A DNA stretch of 49,338 nt, taken from assembly GCA_016208115.1 (NCBI GenBank), contig JACQYR010000115.1, positions 1 through 49,338 of the forward strand, read 5' to 3'. The notes beneath the pieces are model-generated. The model was not told the DNA's origin. It saw only the letters and a list, made by a program, of their open reading frames with translations, and did no database searches. This stretch comes from Desulfarculus sp. GTDB lineage: Bacteria; Desulfobacterota; Desulfarculia; Desulfarculales; Desulfarculaceae. Made by a program: the position numbers and the translations under genes. Positions 34,848-42,740 of this stretch are shown here, one piece after another (within the stretch, counting starts at the first letter, position 1; the number at the start of each line of letters is the position of its first letter).

Positions 34848-35849
34848 ATGCAGCAGGGGCCGCCGCTGGATCTGCTCATAACCGTGGACACCGAGCTGTC
34901 CCACGCCCGGCAGGAGGACCTGGCCGTCCGCCTGGAGGAGGTGCGCGACCGGGATGTCTTCGGCCGTACCCCCCAGGGCCAGTTCGGCCTGGCCTATATC
35001 CTGGAGCGGCTTCAGGCCCATGGGCTCAAGGCCACGTTTTTTCTGGAGTCCTTCTACGGGCTCTTTGCCGGCGTGGGCGAACTGGGGCGCCTGGTGGAGC
35101 TGGTGGCGAGCGCCGGCCAGGAGGTGGCCCTGCACCTGCACACCGAGTGGCTGGAACTGCTCCAAGTGCCGGAGCTTGCCGGTCTCAAGGGCGACAACCT
35201 CAAGGATTTCAGCCGTCAGGACCAAGAGCGCCTCATCGCCCTGGGCCTGGAGGTCCTGGCGCGGGCCGGGGCCGGCCCGGTCAAGGCCCTGCGCGCCGGC
35301 AATTACGGCGCCAACCTGGACACCCTGGCCGCCGCCGCCCAGAACGGACTACCCTTCGAAACCAGCTACAACCCCGCCTACCTGGGCGATGCCTGCCAGA
35401 TAGCCTTGCCTCAGCCCCTGTGGCAACCCATGCGCCTGGAGGGGGTCTGGGAGCTGCCGGTGAGCGCCTTCCGCGACTACCCCGGCCACTTGCGCCCCTT
35501 GCCGCTCTCGGCCTGCTCCCTGGGCGAGCTGACCCAGGTAATTAGCCAGGCCGCCGGGCGGGGCTGGCCCTGCCTGGTGCTGGTGATGCACAGCTTCGAG
35601 CTTATCCAGCGCCGGCACCTGCGGGGCCTGGAGCCCCGGGCCGACGCCCTGATGCTCAGGCGTTTCGAGGGCTTGTGCCAGTTCCTGGCCTCCCGGCGCC
35701 ATCAGGTGCGCACCTGCCACTTCGCCCAAATCGCCACCCAGGGCCTGGAGCGGCCCCAGCCCCCGGCGCCGCTCTCCTCCCACCCGGGGCGCACCCTGTG
35801 GCGCCTGGCCCAGCAGGTCTGGCGCCGCCTGGACAGCCGGCGAGGATAG
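34848..35849 (+). CDS. NodB-type polysaccharide deacetylase-like protein
   Basis: A 333-residue protein without a clear signal peptide. The NodB fold is marked by LLITVDTELSH (the catalytic-base TxDxE-type motif), ATFFLESFYG, EVALHLHTEW (metal-binding His-x-His) and RAGNYGANLDTL. The late His motif appears as LVMHSFELI. This subgroup, with HLHTEW rather than HSxxH, is usually found near EPS and LPS genes and may deacetylate lipid-linked intermediates in the cytoplasm. It is divergent from the EPS operon and converges on the GNAT-like gene with a 26-base gap. Confidence 0.85.
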   Translation: MQQGPPLDLLITVDTELSHARQEDLAVRLEEVRDRDVFGRTPQGQFGLAYILERLQAHGLKATFFLESFYGLFAGVGELGRLVELVASAGQEVALHLHTEWLELLQVPELAGLKGDNLKDFSRQDQERLIALGLEVLARAGAGPVKALRAGNYGANLDTLAAAAQNGLPFETSYNPAYLGDACQIALPQPLWQPMRLEGVWELPVSAFRDYPGHLRPLPLSACSLGELTQVISQAAGRGWPCLVLVMHSFELIQRRHLRGLEPRADALMLRRFEGLCQFLASRRHQVRTCHFAQIATQGLERPQPPAPLSSHPGRTLWRLAQQVWRRLDSRRG

Positions 35850-35875
35850 CGGGGACGAGGCGCTGGGGCCGGCCT

Positions 35876-36811
35876 CTAGCCCTGGCCGTGGAGGCGTGCC
35901 TTGAGGGCCTTCTTCAGACCCAGCTTTTCAGCCAGGGCGCTCAAGGCCCGCCACAGGCGGGCTAGGCCGTGGTGGGTGGCCACCAACAGGGCCAGATCGA
36001 GGTGGCTTTTGAAGTAGAAGATGTCGGCGCAAGCGCGGGAGGCGGTGGCGAAGGTCTCCTTGTGCTGGCCCTCGCCCTCGGTGAAGTCAAAGACCCGCAC
36101 CCCCGGGTCGCCGAACAGGTCCTCCAGGGCCAGGTATTGCAGCACGATGCCCGGCGAGGCCTGCTTGAAGGCCGGGTCATAGCCCACGTAGTCATAGGCC
36201 AGCACGCCGTCCTCCACCTCGCCGTAGATGTAGGCCGCCGGCTGGCCGTCCAGCCTGAGAACGTAGCCCCGCATGGCCCCCCGGGCGGCCCGCTCGCGGG
36301 ATTTTTGCCTAAACTCGGCAGCCTGGGGCAGGCCGGTGCCCAGCAGGCGCTCCTGGTAGGTCTTGGCCGAGACCTGGCTGGCCAGGTCAAAAAACTCCTC
36401 GGCGTTGCCGCCGTCCCGGCAGGCCACCAGGTCGAGCGCGCCGCCTTGGGCCTGCATGAGCTTGCGCACCTTGCGTTGCAGGGTGCCCCGGCTTTTGCCA
36501 CCCATGGCCGCCAGGTAGTCCGGGAAGCTGCCCCTCAGGTCCACGTAATAGCGCTGGTACTGGCGGGGGGCGTAGCGCAGAAAGCCGGGCAGGCGCTTTA
36601 GCACCGGCAGCGGCCCGGGCACCGGCACCGAGGGCAGGTAGGCGGCCCGGCAGCCGGTTTCTCGCATGGCCTCCAGGGGCGGGTCCGGCACCGCGGCCGG
36701 GGCGGACAGGAAATCGCTGGCCTTCACCACCGCCCGGTAGCGCACCCGGGCCAGGGTGATGCCCCCGAAGCGCAGGGCCATGGCCAGTTCACGCTCGCTC
36801 CAGGGGGGCAT
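35876..36811 (-). CDS. GNAT/FemAB-like acyltransferase (BioF2-like)
   Basis: A 311-residue protein with two GNAT-like halves. YYVDLRGSFPDYLAAMGGKSRGTLQRKVRKL (given by its ends YYVDLRGSF and GTLQRKVRKL) and AYIYGEVEDGVLAYDYVGYDPAFKQASPGIVL (ends AYIYGEV and KQASPGIVL) are the family's two signature regions, and FDFTEGEGQHKETFA follows. Members in polysaccharide loci are thought to acylate sugars. The ATG at 36811 has GGAGAAG just upstream. It is the last gene of the mannose operon and starts 37 bases after the methyltransferase stop. Confidence 0.85.
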   Translation of the reverse strand: MPPWSERELAMALRFGGITLARVRYRAVVKASDFLSAPAAVPDPPLEAMRETGCRAAYLPSVPVPGPLPVLKRLPGFLRYAPRQYQRYYVDLRGSFPDYLAAMGGKSRGTLQRKVRKLMQAQGGALDLVACRDGGNAEEFFDLASQVSAKTYQERLLGTGLPQAAEFRQKSRERAARGAMRGYVLRLDGQPAAYIYGEVEDGVLAYDYVGYDPAFKQASPGIVLQYLALEDLFGDPGVRVFDFTEGEGQHKETFATASRACADIFYFKSHLDLALLVATHHGLARLWRALSALAEKLGLKKALKARLHGQG

Positions 36812-36847
36812 GGCTTCTCCGCCGGGGTCTCGCCCCGCCCCAGGGGG

Positions 36848-37573
36848 TCAGGGCCGGTTGCGGTAGATGGCGTACTCGGGGTGGCGCACCAGGCGCTCCA
36901 GGAAGGCGGCGTTGGCCAGCACCTCCTCGTGCACCGGGTTGTAATACACCAGGTAGCAGGTCCGCGGCGCGGCCAATAGCGATTGGCGGATGTTCTCCAC
37001 CACCTTGGCCAGGATGTCCGCGCCGAAGGGGTTGTAGAAGTAGTAGACCCCCGGTTCCGGCGGTAGGGGGAACTGGCTGGCGTCGCCCAGCTCCAGGCGC
37101 GCGTTGCCGCCCTTGCCGGTGGCGGCCTTAAATTTTTGCAGGTTGTCCAGGGCCACCTGGTGCAGTTGGGGCGAGAACTCCACGCCCACGATCTGGGCAA
37201 AGGGGAAGCGCGCCGCCAGCAGCACCGCCCGGCCCTTGCCCGAGCCGAAGTCCACGAACACGTAGCGGGGATAGTCCAGGTCCAGATGCTCCAGCATCTC
37301 GTAGAAGTCCTGCATGGGCGTGGGCTGGTAGCGGAAGCCCGATTTCCAGTTGGGGCTATCTATGTCCAGGCTGGAGAGGTCTATCACCCCGTCGGTGTCC
37401 AGGCCCATCTGGGCATCCAGGGGGCTCTTGGCCGGCGGCTGGCCCAGACGCGCCAGCCGCCGGGGCAGGCCGGCCAGTAACAGCCACAGATGCCTGAGGC
37501 CCACCACCAGGGTGCCGCCCAGGCCGTGGTTGGCCAAGGCCCGCTGCCAGCGCCGCCAAAGAGCCAGGATCAT
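36848..37573 (-). CDS. Class I SAM-dependent methyltransferase
   Basis: A 241-residue protein. Motif I is YVFVDFGSGKGRAVLLAARF, with the acidic residue of motif II in VGVEFSPQLHQVA and later YFYNPFGADILAKVV. The N-terminus (LWRRWQRALANHGLGGTLVVGLRHLWLLL by its ends) is basic and partly amphipathic and could bind membrane. It lies between PMM/PGM (24-base gap) and the GNAT-like gene, so a sugar-modifying role is likely. A GGGGGAAGG sequence precedes the ATG. Confidence 0.82.
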   Translation of the reverse strand: MILALWRRWQRALANHGLGGTLVVGLRHLWLLLAGLPRRLARLGQPPAKSPLDAQMGLDTDGVIDLSSLDIDSPNWKSGFRYQPTPMQDFYEMLEHLDLDYPRYVFVDFGSGKGRAVLLAARFPFAQIVGVEFSPQLHQVALDNLQKFKAATGKGGNARLELGDASQFPLPPEPGVYYFYNPFGADILAKVVENIRQSLLAAPRTCYLVYYNPVHEEVLANAAFLERLVRHPEYAIYRNRP

Positions 37574-37597
37574 GGGCCTTCCCCCTTTGGCTCCGAC

Positions 37598-38950
37598 CTA
37601 GCCCCGGTCGCGGGCTTCTTTCACCGCGCCCTCCACCAGGGCCTGGATCTCGGCCAGGCGGGCCTGACTCTGGGCCTCGAAGCGCATCACCAGGGCCGGC
37701 TGGGTGTTGCTGGCCCGCACCAGGCCCCAGCCGTCGGCAAAGGTCACCCGCACGCCGTCCACGTCCACCACCTCGAACTCCTTGGCAAGCTTGGCCGTGA
37801 CCTCGCTCACCACCCGGAACTTGATCTCGTCGGGGCAGTCCACCCGTATCTCGGGGGTGCTCACCACCGGCGGCAGGTCGTCCAGCCAGGATGACAAGGG
37901 TGCCGGATTGGCGGAAAGCAACTCGCACAGGCGAAGGCTGGCGTAGATGGCGTCGTCAAAGCCGAACCAGCGGTGCTTGAAGAACATGTGGCCGCTCATC
38001 TCGCCGGCAAGAAGCGCCCCGGTCTCGGCCATCTTTTGCTTGATGAGGCTGTGGCCGGCCTTCCACATGATGGGCAGGCCGCCGTGGTTCCTGATGTCGT
38101 CGTAGAGGTTCTTGGAGCACTTCACCTCGCCGATGAAGGTGGCCCCGGGGTTGTCGCGCAGGATGGAGCGGGCGAAGCTGGCCAGGAGCATGTCGCCCCA
38201 CAGGGGCAGGCCGCGCTCGTCCACGGCGCCCACGCGGTCGGAGTCGCCGTCATAGGCCACTCCGGCCCTAAGGCCCTCTTCCTTGACCACCCGGCAGAGG
38301 TCCACCAGGTTGGCCAGCACCGTGGGGTCGGGCTCGTGGTTGGGGAAGCGGCCGTCCATGTCGCAGTACAGGGGCAGTACCTCGATGCCCAGGCGTTGCA
38401 TGAGCGGCACGGCCACCGGCCCGGCGGTACCGTTGCCAGCGTCCACGGCCAGCTTGAGGGGGCCCTGCAACTGGATGTTGGCCGCCACGTAGTCCAGGTA
38501 GGGGCCCACGATCTCCTCTTGGCTGACGCTGCCCTTGCCCCGGACCAGGTTGCCGGACTGGGAGATGTCGTAGAGCTTCCTGATCTCGGACCCGTGGATG
38601 GTGCTCTTGCCGGCCAACACCTTGAAGCCGTTGTACTGGGGCGGGTTGTGGCTGGCGGTAATCATCACCCCGCCCTGGGCCTGGTAGTGCCACACCGAGT
38701 AGTACAGCAAGGGGGTGGGGCAGACGCCCACGTCCACCACCTGGCGGCCGCTGGCCAACAGGCCCTCCAGCAAAAGCTCGCGGTATCTGTCGGAGCTCAG
38801 CCGGCAGTCGCGCCCCAGGGTCAGGCGCTGGATGCCCCGGCCCTCCATGTAGGTGCCGATGGCCCGGCCGATCAAGATCACGTCCTGGTCGCTGATTTCC
38901 TGGTCCACCAGGCCCCGGATGTCGTACTCGCGGAAGATGTTGGACTGCAT
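37598..38950 (-). CDS. Phosphomannomutase/phosphoglucomutase
   Basis: A 450-residue alpha-D-phosphohexomutase converting mannose-6-phosphate to mannose-1-phosphate and probably also glucose phosphates. The phosphoserine loop TASHNPP contains Ser100, the metal-binding loop DGDSDR is at residues 234-239, the sugar-binding loop is GEMSGH and the phosphate-binding loop is RASNTQPALVMRFEA (by its ends RASNTQP and MRFEA). This order is typical of Pseudomonas AlgC-type enzymes. ATG 38950 (MQSNIFREYDIRG) is preceded by GGGGAGG at about 5-base spacing. It follows ManA in the GDP-mannose operon. Confidence 0.95.
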   Translation of the reverse strand: MQSNIFREYDIRGLVDQEISDQDVILIGRAIGTYMEGRGIQRLTLGRDCRLSSDRYRELLLEGLLASGRQVVDVGVCPTPLLYYSVWHYQAQGGVMITASHNPPQYNGFKVLAGKSTIHGSEIRKLYDISQSGNLVRGKGSVSQEEIVGPYLDYVAANIQLQGPLKLAVDAGNGTAGPVAVPLMQRLGIEVLPLYCDMDGRFPNHEPDPTVLANLVDLCRVVKEEGLRAGVAYDGDSDRVGAVDERGLPLWGDMLLASFARSILRDNPGATFIGEVKCSKNLYDDIRNHGGLPIMWKAGHSLIKQKMAETGALLAGEMSGHMFFKHRWFGFDDAIYASLRLCELLSANPAPLSSWLDDLPPVVSTPEIRVDCPDEIKFRVVSEVTAKLAKEFEVVDVDGVRVTFADGWGLVRASNTQPALVMRFEAQSQARLAEIQALVEGAVKEARDRG

Positions 38951-39047
38951 CACGCCTCCCCACAAATGCATGCTGGCCGGGCGCCGCGCCCGGAGTGGCC
39001 TATTTTAGCAGATTCGGGGCGGCTTGCCCCAGGGGGTTGGTTGCGTA

Positions 39048-40016
39048 TCAGGCTAGGGACTCCAGCAGGGTCAGACCCCCCGGGGCGGGGAGCAGGGTCA
39101 GGCCCTCCTGGCCGGCGGGCAAGAGCCAGGTCTGCCCCGGGGCCAGGTCCGGGGTCTGGGCGCCGTGCCATTGCCCCTGGCCGGCCAGCACCGTGACCAG
39201 CCTCAGGCGCCGCCCTCCCCAGTGGGGTTGGTAGGGCTCGCGCACCTGGGCCTTGAGCAGGGCGAAGTGGGGGTCTTCCACCAAAAGCTCCAGCCTGTTG
39301 GGGCCTTCGCTCAGCCGGCGGGAGGCCTGGGGCGCGCCCGGCCCGGCCAGGGTCATCACGGCCAGGGCCTTGTCCTGGTGCAGGGGGCGCAACTTGCCGT
39401 CGCTGCCCGGGCGGTCCCAGTCATAGAAGCGGTAGGTCACGTCCGAGGCCTGCTGCAACTCGCATATGACCAGGCCCGGCCCGGTGGCGTGCACCGTGCC
39501 GGCCGGCAGGTGGAAGGTGTGGCCGGCCTTGGCCGGTACCCGGGCCAGCAGCTCGGGCAGGCCGCCTTGGGCCGTGGCCGCGGCCACCTGGGCCTGGTCC
39601 ACGCCTTGTTTCAGCCCCATGATGATCTCGGCCCCTGGCGCGGCCCAGAGCACGTGCCAGGACTCGCTCTTGCCCCAGGTCACGTTCTCCAGGCGGCGGG
39701 CGTCCACGTCGCCGGGGTGCACCTGCACGCTGAGCCACTGGCCCACGTTGAGTATCTTCAGCAGGATGGGCAGGGAGCCGCCCCGGCCCTGGCCCAGGAA
39801 CCACTGGGGCCAGCGGGCCAGCACCTCGTTGAGGCCCAGGCCGGCCAGGGGGCCCCAGGCCACGGGGGTGACGTGATGGCGGTCGCTGGCTAGCCATATC
39901 TCGCCGGTATTGGGCGGCGCCGGCCACAGCCCATTCCAGGGCGCGGCCAGGCCGGGGCTGGCCCAGACCTTGTCCAGAAAGACCGGGGCCAGCAGCAGGG
40001 GGCCGGGGGGGGTCAT
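39048..40016 (-). CDS. manA: Mannose-6-phosphate isomerase, class I
   Basis: A 322-residue cupin enzyme interconverting fructose-6-phosphate and mannose-6-phosphate. The metal-binding motif WLSVQVHPGD and the substrate-side GTVHATGPGLVICELQQ (by its ends GTVHATGPG and CELQQ) with DVTYRFYDWDR are diagnostic. At 322 residues it is the short bacterial form rather than the about 390-residue enterobacterial one. It sits between ManC (195 bases upstream, with a multi-hairpin element in the gap) and PMM/PGM (97 bases downstream). Confidence 0.93.
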   Translation of the reverse strand: MTPPGPLLLAPVFLDKVWASPGLAAPWNGLWPAPPNTGEIWLASDRHHVTPVAWGPLAGLGLNEVLARWPQWFLGQGRGGSLPILLKILNVGQWLSVQVHPGDVDARRLENVTWGKSESWHVLWAAPGAEIIMGLKQGVDQAQVAAATAQGGLPELLARVPAKAGHTFHLPAGTVHATGPGLVICELQQASDVTYRFYDWDRPGSDGKLRPLHQDKALAVMTLAGPGAPQASRRLSEGPNRLELLVEDPHFALLKAQVREPYQPHWGGRRLRLVTVLAGQGQWHGAQTPDLAPGQTWLLPAGQEGLTLLPAPGGLTLLESLA

Positions 40017-40082
40017 CGGCCGGCCTCCAGGGAAAGAGGTGCCATGACGAGAGACCTTCTCCGCGTGTCACGGCTGGCGCGC

Positions 40083-40202
40083 CCGAATTGCGCAGCAATT
40101 CGGAAGGCCGGGCAAAACCCGGGGTCCCCACAAAGCGTAAGCCTTGTGGGGTGGAACCACGTTTTTGCCCGGCCGATTGCCCGCCAAGCCATGGACGGCG
40201 GG
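40083..40202. repeat. Multi-hairpin intergenic element, copy 1
   Basis: Three adjacent structures lie between manC and manA. CCGAATTGC (40083-40091) pairs with GCAATTCGG (40095-40103). GGCCGGGCAAAA (40106-40117) pairs with TTTTGCCCGGCC (40163-40174) and encloses CCCCACAA/TTGTGGGG (40126-40133/40144-40151) with a GTAA loop. CCCGCC (40180-40185) pairs with GGCGGG (40197-40202) around a loop with CCATGGAC. The motifs AAAACC, CCACG-TTTTGCC and GCCATGGACGGCG recur in the element at 43763-43868, so this looks like a REP/BIME-like family. Confidence 0.8.
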
Positions 40203-40211
40203 GCGGGCAGG

Positions 40212-41282
40212 CTAAAGATAATCATCTAGGCCCTGGTCCTTGAGGCGGTCAATCACCTGGCGCACGTCCTGGCAGCGCTCCTTGGGCAGGATGAGCAGCA
40301 CGTCGTCGGTGACCACGGCCACCAAGTCCTTGACCCCCAAGAGGGCGGTGAGCCGCCCGCCGGCGGCCACCACGTTGCCCTGGGCCTCAATGGCCAACAG
40401 CCGGCCGTCCTGGCAGACGTTGGCCGCCTGGTCGGCGGGCCACAAATCGGCCACCGCCTCCCAGGAGCCCAGATCCGACCAGCCGAAATCGGCCTTGACC
40501 ACCCGCAGGTGGGGCGATTTCTCCAGCACCCCGTGGTCCACGCTGATGGAGGGCAGACGGGGATAAATCTCGGACAGGGCCTGGTCCTGGCCGGGGGTGC
40601 CCAGGTGGGGGGCCAGCTCATCGAGGCCGGCGGCCAACTCGGGCAGATGGCGGCTTATCTCGGCCAAGAGCACCTCGGCCCGCCAGGCGAACATACCCGA
40701 GTTCCACAAATGGCGGCCCGAGCCCAGGTACTCCTGGGCCGTGGCCAGGGCCGGCTTTTCGTGGAAGGCGGCCACCCGGCGCACCTGGGGCGGGTTTTGG
40801 TCCAGCACCTGGCCGGTCTCGATGTAGCCGAAGCCGGTGGCCGGGTAACGCGGGGTGAGCCCCAGGGTGACCAGCACGTCTTCGGCGCGGGCCACGGCCA
40901 GGGCGCGCTCCAGGGTGGCGATGAACAGCGATTCGTCGGTGATGAGGTGGTCGGCGGGCAGCACCAGGCACACCGCGCCGGGGTCACGCTTGGCCACCCA
41001 GGCCGCGGCCAAACCGGCGGCGGCGGCGGTGTTTCTGGCCAGGGGCTCGGCCAATATTTGGCCCGGCGGCACCGAGGGCAGTTGCTCGCGCACGCCCTGG
41101 GCGTGGCCCAGACCGGTGACCACCAGCACCTTGCCGGGGCCGGCCAGGGGCTTAAGGCGCTCCACGGTCTGCTGCAAAAGGCTGCGCTGGCCGGTGAGCG
41201 TCAAGAGCTGCTTGGGACGCCGCCGCCGGCTGGCCGGCCAGAAGCGGGTGCCGCTGCCGCCGGCCATGACCACTACGTACAT
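40212..41282 (-). CDS. manC: Mannose-1-phosphate guanylyltransferase
   Basis: A 356-residue nucleotidyltransferase that makes GDP-mannose from mannose-1-phosphate and GTP. The nucleotide-binding loop is GGSGTRFWPASRRRRPKQ (residues 8 onward); FVEKP-like FHEKPALATAQEYL, WNSGMFAW and the ADFGWSDLGSWEA segment complete the signature. It lacks the C-terminal isomerase domain of bifunctional enzymes, and accordingly a separate manA follows. ATG 41282 is preceded by GAGAGGAG at about 6-base spacing. It is the first gene of the minus-strand mannose operon. Confidence 0.94.
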   Translation of the reverse strand: MYVVVMAGGSGTRFWPASRRRRPKQLLTLTGQRSLLQQTVERLKPLAGPGKVLVVTGLGHAQGVREQLPSVPPGQILAEPLARNTAAAAGLAAAWVAKRDPGAVCLVLPADHLITDESLFIATLERALAVARAEDVLVTLGLTPRYPATGFGYIETGQVLDQNPPQVRRVAAFHEKPALATAQEYLGSGRHLWNSGMFAWRAEVLLAEISRHLPELAAGLDELAPHLGTPGQDQALSEIYPRLPSISVDHGVLEKSPHLRVVKADFGWSDLGSWEAVADLWPADQAANVCQDGRLLAIEAQGNVVAAGGRLTALLGVKDLVAVVTDDVLLILPKERCQDVRQVIDRLKDQGLDDYL

Positions 41283-41352
41283 GCCTTCTCCTCTCGCCCT
41301 CGGCATTCGGCAAGAACCCGCGCCGGCCTTCCGCCGGTGGGGACACCCCAGG

Positions 41353-41381
41353 AATATAGCGGCTAAGGGCTGGTAAGTCTA
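41353..41381 (-). promoter_or_regulatory. Probable sigma-70 promoter of the GDP-mannose operon
   Basis: On the minus strand TAGACT (41376-41381) and TATATT (41353-41358) are separated by 17 bases, about 70 bases upstream of the manC start. The 332-base gap between manC and hup also holds the hup promoter; the rest shows no gene. Confidence 0.5.
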
Positions 41382-41533
41382 GGCCTTTGCGGGCCTGGAC
41401 CCCGCGCGGGCTGTCCGCCGGGGGGCAGGAAAAACACTTGACAGAGGGGGGGCGATTCAACTAGGCATAATCTGTAGCTATTGGCAATAAAGGACAGGCA
41501 GGCCGCCGCCGCGGGGCTTATTGGTCATGGCCC

Positions 41534-41562
41534 TTGACAGCGCCGCGTCATGTGCCTATTCT
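41534..41562 (+). promoter_or_regulatory. Sigma-70 promoter of the HU gene
   Basis: A consensus TTGACA (41534-41539) and TATTCT (41557-41562) with the ideal 17-base spacer lie 53 bases upstream of the HU start codon. Confidence 0.75.
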
Positions 41563-41614
41563 CAAGGACCGACAGTACCTTGGTGGTCGTTGCCCTCTGA
41601 AGGAGAGCCCGCTC

Positions 41615-41890
41615 ATGAACAAGTCCCAGTTGATCGAGGCGCTGGCCAAGGCCGAGGGCCTCACCATCAAGAAGGCCGAGATGGTCATCAACACCATGTT
41701 CGGCTCCGTGGAGGAGGCCTTGGTCCGCGGGGACCGGGTGGAGATTCGCGGGTTCGGCAGCTTCAAGGTCAAGGACTACGACGGCTACCAGGGCCGCAAT
41801 CCCAAAACCGGCGAGATCATTGACGTGGGCAAGAAAAAGCTGCCCTTCTTCAAGGTGGGCAAGGAACTCAAGGAACGGGTGGACAGCTAG
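41615..41890 (+). CDS. hup: HU-family DNA-binding protein
   Basis: A 91-residue histone-like protein. MNKSQLIEALAKAEGLTIKKAE is the dimerising helical part (seen at the N-terminus), VEIRGFGSFKVKDYDGYQGRNPKTGEIIDV carries the beta-arm with the conserved GFGSF and GRNPKTGE motifs, and KKLPFFKVGKELKERV ends the fold. It binds and bends DNA without strong sequence preference. ATG 41615 follows AAGGAGA with 9-base spacing; the longer open frame upstream covers the promoter and is not coding. It is monocistronic: promoter at 41534, terminator at 41941. Confidence 0.97.
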   Translation: MNKSQLIEALAKAEGLTIKKAEMVINTMFGSVEEALVRGDRVEIRGFGSFKVKDYDGYQGRNPKTGEIIDVGKKKLPFFKVGKELKERVDS

Positions 41891-41940
41891 CCACGCGCTC
41901 CCTTGGCCCCGCCCCCCGGGCCCACAGTCTGCTTCGGCCA

Positions 41941-41979
41941 CTGCCCCGCTCGCAACCCCAGGTGGCGGGGCGGTTTTTT
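41941..41979 (+). terminator. Intrinsic terminator after the HU gene
   Basis: GCCCCGC (41943-41949) pairs with GCGGGGC (41965-41971), extended by two more pairs at the base, and is followed by six T residues (41974-41979). Confidence 0.9.
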
Positions 41980-42046
41980 GTCCAGGGACCGGGGCGGCCC
42001 AGGGGGATTGGGCTGGCTTTTGCCGTCAGGTGGTGTATAAACATCA

Positions 42047-42222
42047 GGCCGGGCCTCGGCCCCGGCAGGCAGTCCCGGGGTCTCGCCGGACACCGCGCGA
42101 CGGACGGTCGTGAACCCCGTCAGGTCCGGGAGGAAGCAGCGGTAAGCGATGCGGTTCGTGTCGCGGATTGCTCTGGACCGGGCCCCCGGGGCTGCCTGGC
42201 GGGACCGAGGCCTTGTCTTTTC
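42047..42222 (+). ncRNA. ffs: Signal recognition particle RNA (4.5S-like)
   Basis: The universally conserved SRP domain IV is clear at 42118-42140: CGTCAGGTCCGGGAGGAAGC, with a GGGA (GNRA) tetraloop closed by TCC/GGA, where Ffh binds. Long pairing supports the ends: CAGGCAG with CTGCCTG, CCCGGGG with CCCCGGG, and GGCCTCGG (42052-42059) with CCGAGGCC (42205-42212), followed by a T-rich tract ending near 42221. TATAAA at 42036-42041 is a good -10 box, with a poor -35. At about 170 nt it is longer than the 114-nt E. coli RNA; whether an Alu-like domain exists is not clear. The ends are approximate. Confidence 0.9.
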
Positions 42223-42346
42223 TGGGCCGCCCGGCGGCAAGGGCAGTGACCATGCCCACTTTTCTCCACGGCGTTGACCAACGCCATATGCCGGCCCCGG
42301 CGCCCATGCCATCCCCCTTGGCCCAGCCCGGGCAACCAACGACAGC

Positions 42347-42625
42347 ATGGGCCTGACTCTGCGCCAGACCATGGTGCGCCTTTTGGAACAGCGGGAGATG
42401 TCGGCCCTGGATTTGGCCGCCGCCCTGTTGCTCACCGCCCGCGAGGTGGAACAGCACCTGCCCCACCTGCGCCAAAGCCTTAAACAGCGCCTCAAGGTCA
42501 GCCCGGCCCGCTGCCGGTCCTGCGGCTACGTCTTCGGCGACCGCCGGCGCCTGGACGCCCCCGGCCGCTGCCCCCGCTGCCGCCAAGAGATGGTGGATGG
42601 CCCCTGGTTCAGGGTGCTTGGCTAG
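42347..42625 (+). CDS. Small HTH and zinc-ribbon protein (COG3357-like)
   Basis: A 92-residue protein. Residues 1-50 form a predicted helix-turn-helix (LLEQREMSALDLAAALLLTAREVEQHL, given by its ends LLEQREMS and AREVEQHL). Residues 56-78 form a zinc ribbon with Cys56, Cys59, Cys75 and Cys78 (CRSCG and CPRCRQ). This matches the predicted transcriptional regulators with a C-terminal Zn ribbon grouped in COG3357. It lies downstream of the SRP RNA, with no obvious Shine-Dalgarno sequence. The target genes are unknown. Confidence 0.8.
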   Translation: MGLTLRQTMVRLLEQREMSALDLAAALLLTAREVEQHLPHLRQSLKQRLKVSPARCRSCGYVFGDRRRLDAPGRCPRCRQEMVDGPWFRVLG

Positions 42626-42638
42626 GAAATCCCTGGGG

Positions 42639-42667
42639 TTGTAAGCCAGGGCCTCGCGTTTTATAAT
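42639..42667 (+). promoter_or_regulatory. Sigma-70 promoter of the HD-GYP gene
   Basis: TTGTAA (42639-42644), a 17-base spacer and a perfect TATAAT (42662-42667). It lies just after the preceding stop and 74 bases before the ATG at 42741. The -35 box lies inside a CCCTGG...CCAGGG inverted repeat that may also serve the upstream gene's 3' end. Confidence 0.75.
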
Positions 42668-42740
42668 TAAGACTCACTATCGGGCGCCAGCATGAACGGT
42701 GCCCCCATCAGCCCCCGGCCCGGGGACAGAGGGTAAGAGA

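Noticed and set aside
41438-41471. TTGACA followed by CATAAT as a second HU promoter
   Set aside because: The spacer is 22 bases and no better -10 box lies at 16-18; the TTGACA at 41534 has ideal spacing.
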